DNA of 64,000 nucleotides from Heliocybe sulcata (lineage: Eukaryota; Basidiomycota; Agaricomycetes; Gloeophyllales; Gloeophyllaceae): contig ML213504.1 in NCBI GenBank assembly GCA_004369045.1, positions 467,508 through 531,507 of the forward strand. Reading direction: 5' to 3'. Position numbers and translations under genes: made by a program. Positions 57,727 to 64,000 of the stretch are shown piece by piece (the first letter of the stretch is position 1; every line of letters starts with the position of its first letter). The notes beneath the pieces are model-generated. The model made no database searches and was not told the DNA's origin. It saw nothing but the letters and a program-made list of their open reading frames with translations.

Positions 57727-60700
57727 ATGCAGGTCAACATGGCGGCTGAAAAAGTCCTGTCTATCAAACAAGAAGCAGAAGTCATTCCTATCCCTGTTGC
57801 AAGTCTCAGGCCTCAGCGCAGGGCACCGTCTTCTTGGTTCAAGAGTGTCGCACGAGTTGCTCTACTCACGTTGACGATCTGCGCGGTGCACAGATCATGG
57901 AACAACTACCAGGCTAGGAAGGCTCTGCGATCGGCGAAGTTTGCAAACGAGGTGTGGGCTTTGGATGCCTTTGCGCCTTCCCGCGGAAAGACGCCGATGT
58001 TTGGGAAGGAGGTCGAGGAGATCTTCTTGTGAGTATACCCGTAACCACTAGATATTTCTTGTGCTATAAACTGTGTATTAGGTCTGTTCCCAACAGCGCA
58101 AGCGCCATAGCGGCGTCCCGCCAGTACGCCACCAAACCCCACATTGCCGGCAGCGATGGCGACTTCAACACGGCCAGGTACTTCCTGGAACTCCTCCAGC
58201 ACGAGTTTGGCATCACCTCCCCCTCGGCGGACCCCGTCTACTCTGCCGGCACGCATGAATCACGCAACGCCACTTTATCTATTACTAACCTTACCGCCCC
58301 GAACGCATGGATTGATGTTTACTACCCCGTGATGAATACCCCTCTCGACAGGAAGCTCGAAATTGTTGGTGACGATGGCCACGTAGTGTGGAGCGCCAAT
58401 GTCGAAGAGGTCGCAGACGACACGGACCCTGAGGCCGGCCAGTACGCAGAAGCTGTGCCGGCCTTCCACGGCCTCAGCAAGAACGGCACTGCCTCAGGCC
58501 AACTGGTATATGCGCATTACGGCAGACGAGAGGATTATCAGGCGCTCGTGGAGAAAGGTGGGGATGACATTTACATTTACAGTCGTTTGTTGGATTATAC
58601 TCATCCCCGGACTATGCCCCGTAGGTGTCGACCTGAAGGGCAAGATCGTCCTCACCCGCTACGGTGGCATCTTCCGTGGGCTCAAAGTCAAAGGCGCCGA
58701 AGAACTAGGCGCCGCGGGCGTCCTCATCTACTCCGACCTCCGCGACGATGGCACCGTCACCGCCGCGAACGGGTACGAGCCCTACCCGCACGGCCCTGCG
58801 CGCAACCCCACCTCTGTCCAGCGCGGGTCCGTCCAATACTTGTCACTGTATCCAGGGGATCCGACGACGCCTGGTTACCCCGCGTATGAGAATAGTACGA
58901 GGACGGAGGGGGTGAATATTCCAAAAATCCCGAGTTTACCGATTTCGTGGGCGAATGCGGAGAAGTTGCTTGAGGAGATTGGGGACGGGGGGAAGAATAG
59001 GACGGTTAGGCTTGTGAACCATGGTGAGTGGCATAAGTCGCGGCTGTATGCGCGGGGAATACTAACAGGAGCGTGGTCTTTGCTAGTGGACGATCGAGTC
59101 ATCCCTATTTGGAACACGATGGGTGTCATTCCAGGGCATATCAAAGATGAAGTCGTCCTTGTCGGGAACCACAGAGATGGTGAGTTCCCCGATCCTCAGT
59201 ATGAGTCAACTGAGGGCTTACCTCCGTCGTAGCTTGGGTACGCGGCATAGATGCGCTCCATGGTGTAGGCTAACCGTTTTTGTAGGTCATGGGCGCGACT
59301 GATCCCTCTTCCGGCACCGTACGTACCACGTTCTATCCTCTATCACACCACTCACCCTAACGATATGTTCTTTGTATGCTGCAGGCATCCGCGCATGAAA
59401 TGATCCGTGGCTTGGGTGTCCTGCTGAGGAAGGGGTGGAAGCCCCTGCGGACGATCGTTATTGCCAGCTGGGATGCAGAAGAGGTAGCAGTCAATACCTC
59501 TCGCCGTGGCGCGATGTGCTGATTTCTCGCTAGTATGGCCTGATTGGTAGCACAGAGTGGGGCGAAGACTTCGCGGAGTGGATCCAGGAGCACGTCGTTA
59601 CCTACTTGAATCTAGGCGGGTATTGTTGGTTGAACTGTGCAATGCGGCTTACTGAACGATTCCAATGCAGACTCGTCCGTCGGCGGCTCGCGCTACCGCG
59701 CCTCTGCATCCCCTTCGCTCGCTCATTTCTCCAGGCAGACGGCAGAGGAGATTCCGCATCCTACCATCCCTGATAAGACACTGTGGGATGCCACAAAGGA
59801 TGCTGGTCCGTTCTTTGGGGAGCATGCGGACCAGGAAGTGAGCGCAATGTTTTCGGAAGAGGAGCAGGCAAGAGCACGGGCGGCGGGTGGGTTGGGTGTA
59901 AGCCCACTCGGCAGCGGTAGCGATTATACGGTGTTCTTGCAAAGACTTGGGGTACGTGATATGTCAGGCCATTGGGGACGTGATAGAGGGTACTGATAAG
60001 GTTGCGACTCTAGGTTGCTAGCGGGAACGAAGGGTTTGGGTCTACGCTCTCGGATGCCGTCTATCATTACCACTCGATCTATGACTCGGAGAGGTGGCAG
60101 GAGCTGTTCTGCGATCCCGGGTTTACTAAGCATGCGAGTGCCTCATTGAACTCATGGTGCTGAGATGCTGAGGCGCCTTGACAGGTTGCCATTGCCAAGC
60201 ATCTTGGACTGCAGACGCTGCGTCTTGCCGGGTCGATCATCCTTCCTCTCAACACGACTCATTACGCGTATGAGCTCGAGTCGTATCTTGACAGGTGAGG
60301 TGGCCATATGTCATGCAGGTCGCATTCTTTGTTGACTTCATAACAGCGTAGAGGATCTTGTCTCGTCTTCGGATCTGAAGGTCAACCTATCGCCGTTGAG
60401 GATGTCCATCAGGGCGTTGGAGAAGGCGAGCCTTGAGCTTGACTTCGAGAAGCACAGGGCGGAGCATGCATTGGAGCGTGCTATCAAGAAGCTGAAGAAG
60501 AAGCATGCTATTCGACGGAAGATTAGGAAGGCGATTTGCAAGGTTAGAAAGCACCTCGGGAAGCCGTGCAAGCATCACAAGAAACCGGATGAGGAGGTCT
60601 GTTCGTTCGAGCCCGTCGCCGCTCCTGCGATCGTTGGTAAGAATGGCAGGATTGTGAAACCAAGACTCGGGCGTGCTATTGGAATGATGAGGGAGAAACA

Positions 60701-61104
60701 GGCCGAGGCGTGCAGGGAGATGCTTCATCGTAATCGTGACCCGGCCGAGATGCCCATTTTGTTGGTCCACCCGAGTCGGCAGCTGCTTAGAGCGGTCAAG
60801 CGAGTGAGGGCGGCGAACAAAAAGCTTGTGGCCTTTGAAAGGGGTCTCATCTCGGAGGATGGGATTAAGGATCGCGAGTGGTACAAGCATCTGGGTGTCG
60901 CACCGGGGAAATGGCTAGGTACGTGATAGTCGAGCAGAAGGGGCTTTTGGGACATAGCTGACATCTACCGTAGGCTATGGCGCCACTACGCTTCCTGCCT
61001 TAACTGAGTCCATCACGATCGAGAATAACGCAACTATGGCCAAGTATGAGGCTATCAGAGTGAAGGAGCTCGTGGATGGATTGACTCAGACGCTCCTGGC
61101 TTGA
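57727..61104 (+). CDS. M28 metallopeptidase, NAALADase/Vps70-like (paralog 2)
   Basis: Close paralog of the gene at 26.9 kb. ATG 57727 (or 57739) precedes an anchor WFKSVARVALLTLTICAVHR. The PA region reads [20 protein letters not shown] and GAAGVLIYSDLRDDG. The zinc site is [45 protein letters not shown] and [16 protein letters not shown]. The residues AW in HRDAW come from a 5-nt micro-exon (59233-59237) flanked by introns of 53 and 48 nt. The paralog at 27 kb has a single intron there. The C-terminal helical region is Lys/Arg-rich (KKLKKKHAIRRKIRKAICKV) instead of His/Pro-rich. It ends VDGLTQTLLA at 61104. Substrate is unknown; a vacuolar or endosomal role is inferred. Confidence 0.93.
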
Positions 61105-61474
61105 GTTTCTATGACATGGTCCAGTCTACTGACTTGACCGAAGTGTATGTACCATTACTGTGTATTCCCGTACCTCGTATCTGCTGTCGCGATAAGTATC
61201 AGGAATGACTTGGGATTCCATCCGGTCGGATCGATTCTTCTGCGAGGAAGGGGTTTAGGGTGGCGAGAGCCCGAGAAAGTCAACAGTTCTGGTCGTATCA
61301 TTTCGATGTGCCCAAGCCGAGGAAGAATGGACTTGGAGACATCTTTACCATGCCGCCCCATCATCGAGCGTCACGGAGATGTCCCAATCGGCGAAACTGC
61401 GTTATCGCGGCAATAATCAGCTCTGTCCTCAACGACATACAAATGTTAATATTCACTCACAGGACATCGAGGAA

Positions 61475-62578
61475 TTAGACAATGTTCATGTCAGGTGAGA
61501 CCGGCCCTGAAGCAACATGGCCGAAGTCAAGGTCGATTCGGAATGTGTTAACCCGGTCAATTTGGTAGTTCACTTGCGCCGCCGCGATGGCCTGTCCGAA
61601 GGTGTTCTTTATCTTCAAAAGGCGAAGGTGGAGTCCGACACATCGTTGCGGTACAGGGAGGTCTTCCAGCGTCCATACGCAGTAGAGCTACGCAGCTCCA
61701 CTTGCCAGCTTAGTGGTTGGGGCCGAATGGTCTGCAATTTACGGACGTCGGATAGCTTGAGCGTGTTCTGCAGGAGAGAAGCTTTCAACGGCGGGGGCCA
61801 CACGGTTGCTTTGGTAAGCCTACCGGCTGCGTGCCCGTCGAGTGGCAGCCTTAGATCTGCGCGCCAAGTATCGGCGCCGGTGCGCCCGAAGCCGGTATTG
61901 AAGTATACGATCCATGCGCTACCGTTCGAGTCAGAGCCGCGTTGATGACGCCGAAGTTACGACTGCACGGGGCCCACGTGCTATACGTATGTTACGTAGT
62001 CACATCGGTCTCGATGGGCAACGGGTTCGTGATCTACTCAAGTTAGCTCGATATCTGCCCTCGGGCTAGAGGGACTACTTGCCTTGACGGAAGGCGTACG
62101 AATTCAAGCCATCCTTGGCCCAAAGCCATGCATCTATCTTCTCTCGCCCTGTTACGTGGGTCAGTACGCATGAAATAAGCCTCCTAGTACATGGACGGCG
62201 TCTTACACCCTTTGAATTGCATTTAACGGTCTGGCCCACAATCTGAAAGTACTGTGTACCCGCTTGGTCGTACTCGTCCACTTCGTGGAGGACCATTTTT
62301 GTTGAGCTGAGCTCGAACCTCATGTTGTCTTCGCACTGGATCTCCACAGCCCAGTACTCCACCGTGCTCGTCAAGAACCCTGTGGCTATGAGCGCGTGCC
62401 AGGTGCATGGATGCGAACACACACACACCCCTGTCCAGAAGTTGGACGGATGAAATGATGACGTCTTCTTATTAGGATCGATGTTCCACGGTGTCTGATT
62501 TTCTGTAGCCTCGTCCTTATATTTATGAGTCAAGATGACCTCCTTGAGAGATACTGGCAGCGGCCTCAGAGTGGGCAT
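61475..62578 (-). CDS. Unknown protein, multi-exon (model approximate)
   Basis: Not recognised. ATG 62578 opens MPTLRPLPVSLKEVILTHKY and, after a linker, NFWTGVCVCSHPCTWHALIA, TVEYWAVEIQCEDNMRFELS and TQYFQIVGQTVKCNSKG. A next segment reads REKIDAWLWAKDGLNSYAFR, then GSAWIVYFNTGFGRTGADTW with LKLSDVRKLQTIRPQPLSWQ and AYGRWKTSLYRND. The end reads NTFGQAIAAAQVNYQIDRVN and FGHVASGPVSPDMNIV at 61475. Links between 61,940 and 62,070 and at 61,625 are not settled, the latter needing a very short intron. The sequence is Trp- and Cys-containing and looks like a beta-rich globular protein. An antisense + ORF at 61517-61945 overlaps it; I consider the minus strand more likely. Confidence 0.42.
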
Positions 62579-63344
62579 GATGCAGTGTGGAACTTTGAGA
62601 AGCGTGAACGATAGTGGGGCAAATGAGCGTAGTCTCGCAAGGCAGGCGCTACAGGCGGGAGACGGATATATGGTGCGAGGAGTCCGAAAGGCTCAGGGCA
62701 TCTTACTGGGCCTGAAGCCCTGTCGTCGTTGCACATTCCAGTGGCGTCGCGCTATTCCAAAACCATACGTGGAGGCTATTGACACCAGAGAAGCACTGTC
62801 ATGCAGAGCAATCGACGACTGCCAAAATGTCCTCCACTGAAGGCATTGGGCCAGGCAATCAAGCGTGCCTTGACGTGCGAAATTGAGGACAAAACTTATG
62901 TTGTGCACGCATTGCGATCAGCCCAAAGTTTTGACATAAATAGCTGGTTTGAAGCAGAGGTGAGTCAGTCGGTAGCCATGACTCAGAGCGTAGAGCATAT
63001 CTGACCAGAAAGCGATTAACTCGTTTCAGTGATGTAGGCAAGGAACTTAGGCCAGGTCGCGAGCAGGATTCAGAGCAGAAGTTCATACGAGGGTAGGCAG
63101 ACAGACATAGACAGGTGGCATTGGCAGGAACCAAGCGCAACCAAAATCATTATGGACCTGAAGCTAGCTTGATGGCCAGCAAGTAGAAGGAACGAAGTCT
63201 AGCAGCCAATCACTGCACGAAATGAACGCCACGTGGCGTAGACGCGATCTCGGAGGGACATGCCGCTGGCACGCGCATGCGGCCATTCCTTCAACTCCAG
63301 CCTCTATGCGACACCATTCTTGAGTCTTTTCTATATATCCCCAG
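62579..63344. other. Divergent intergenic region
   Basis: About 770 bp between the unknown minus-strand gene and the membrane-protein gene at the right edge. Short frames on both strands show no motif. It presumably holds both promoters. Confidence 0.4.
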
Positions 63345-64000
63345 ATGTCTGAGAACAAAATACTCGGACTGGTCTCGCGGGAGAGGGTGGTGAAGACGAT
63401 CAAAGGAGGCATCCTCTCCATGTCTCTGACGACCTCCCTCTCACTCATCCTCTTCATCTATCAACGCGCGCTCGAACCGATATACGGCTCGGTTCCCACA
63501 AATCTATACCTCTGGTATGTTGTTGTGGGCGCCGGCTCACTGGGCGTCGTCGCCCCGACCTTCAATTTATGGACCGCAATAGGCCTGGCGGGCGCTCTGT
63601 TGTCAGTCATGCCGTACAGCACTTATTGGGCCGGGGTGTACTCTGCTCGGTTCCATGATCCTGTCTACGGCCCTTTGGCTACACATTTGGCAGTGCTTGC
63701 GCCGATCATCTATCTTGGCGCGAATATCCGTATTACGATGGAGGTGAGTCGTGGCAGGGTTAGGGTTCACGTGCTAGCCCTACTTCAAAACGCCACTAGT
63801 CTGACTGCATTGTGTACACTGTGACTGTAGACGGAGACACCCGGCTCTCCTGTTATTGCTGCACCTCTGCCAGCTTTTTTCTCCTTCACAGGCTTCTTTG
63901 GACTGGTCAAGAACTCTGCTTACTTCTCGTGGCTCACGTTCCTCAACTCTATACCCAATGAATTCATAGTGAGCAGTGACCTTTCACTAATACTATATTG
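63345..64000 (+). CDS. Multi-pass membrane protein, N-terminal part (cut by window edge)
   Basis: ATG 63345 opens MSENKILGLVSRERVVKTIK. Hydrophobic segments follow: SMSLTTSLSLILFIYQRAL, LYLWYVVVGAGSLGVVAP, LWTAIGLAGALLSVMPYST and LATHLAVLAPIIYLGANI. An intron (about 63742-63830) with a GTGAGT donor joins ITME to TETPGSPVIAAPLPAFFSFT, then FFGLVKNSAYFSWLTFLNSI. Another donor (GTGAGC) follows NEFI at about 63969, and the gene runs off the right edge. At least five spans are visible. I cannot name the family; a membrane-anchored spermidine synthase/methyltransferase-like protein is one possibility, not supported by any catalytic motif in view. Confidence 0.62.

Noticed and set aside
61517-61945. 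142-codon + ORF starting MAEVKVDSECVNPVNLVVHL
   Set aside because: The minus strand over the same bases reads more protein-like and links to flanking exons; kept as a finding rather than a gene.

Overview
The window looks like a gene-dense stretch of a basidiomycete nuclear genome, probably an agaricomycete (wood-decay type). Genes are broken by many short introns (mostly 45-75 nt) with GT(A/G)NGT donors. Protein families typical of this group are present: an Skn1/Kre6 beta-glucan protein, DUF6534-type membrane proteins, a fungal Vps17 and a Yvc1 channel. No rRNA, CRISPR array, convincing tRNA or retroelement was seen. All gene models were read by eye from the sequence, by joining frames at consensus splice sites.

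Left part (1-19 kb): a PP2C phosphatase cut by the left edge (-), an unknown protein (+), haspin kinase (-), a CASTOR-like ACT-domain protein (-), an unresolved multi-exon gene (+), a small Pro-rich protein (-), a membrane-anchored short-chain dehydrogenase (-) and a large disordered protein (+). Middle part (19-31 kb): an Skn1/Kre6-like protein (-), a gene-poor 2.9 kb gap carrying an 819 bp TIR element with TA target duplication, a Pex14-domain protein (-) and a Vps70/NAALADase-like M28 peptidase (+).

The 30.5-34.1 kb block holds two tandem DUF6534-like genes on the minus strand; the first carries an in-frame TGA and looks like a pseudogene. Next come a coiled-coil/zinc-finger protein, a single-pass surface protein, GTP cyclohydrolase II (RIB1) and Vps17. 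The 43-53 kb block is mostly housekeeping: an M24 peptidase, LEU2 divergent from NOB1 (193 bp apart), ARPC3 divergent from the Yvc1-like channel (163 bp apart) and the GINS subunit PSF2. The right part has a decayed coding remnant, glycogen branching enzyme GLC3, a second M28 peptidase paralogous to the one at 27 kb, an unknown gene and a multi-pass membrane protein cut by the right edge.

There is no obvious metabolic or defence cluster; neighbours mostly share bidirectional promoters rather than pathways. The most notable points are a 5-nt micro-exon needed to build the metal site of the second M28 peptidase, a full-length CASTOR-like protein in a fungus with a large disordered insert, a one-codon-disabled tandem paralog, and a hidden many-exon gene at about 9.9-12.2 kb.
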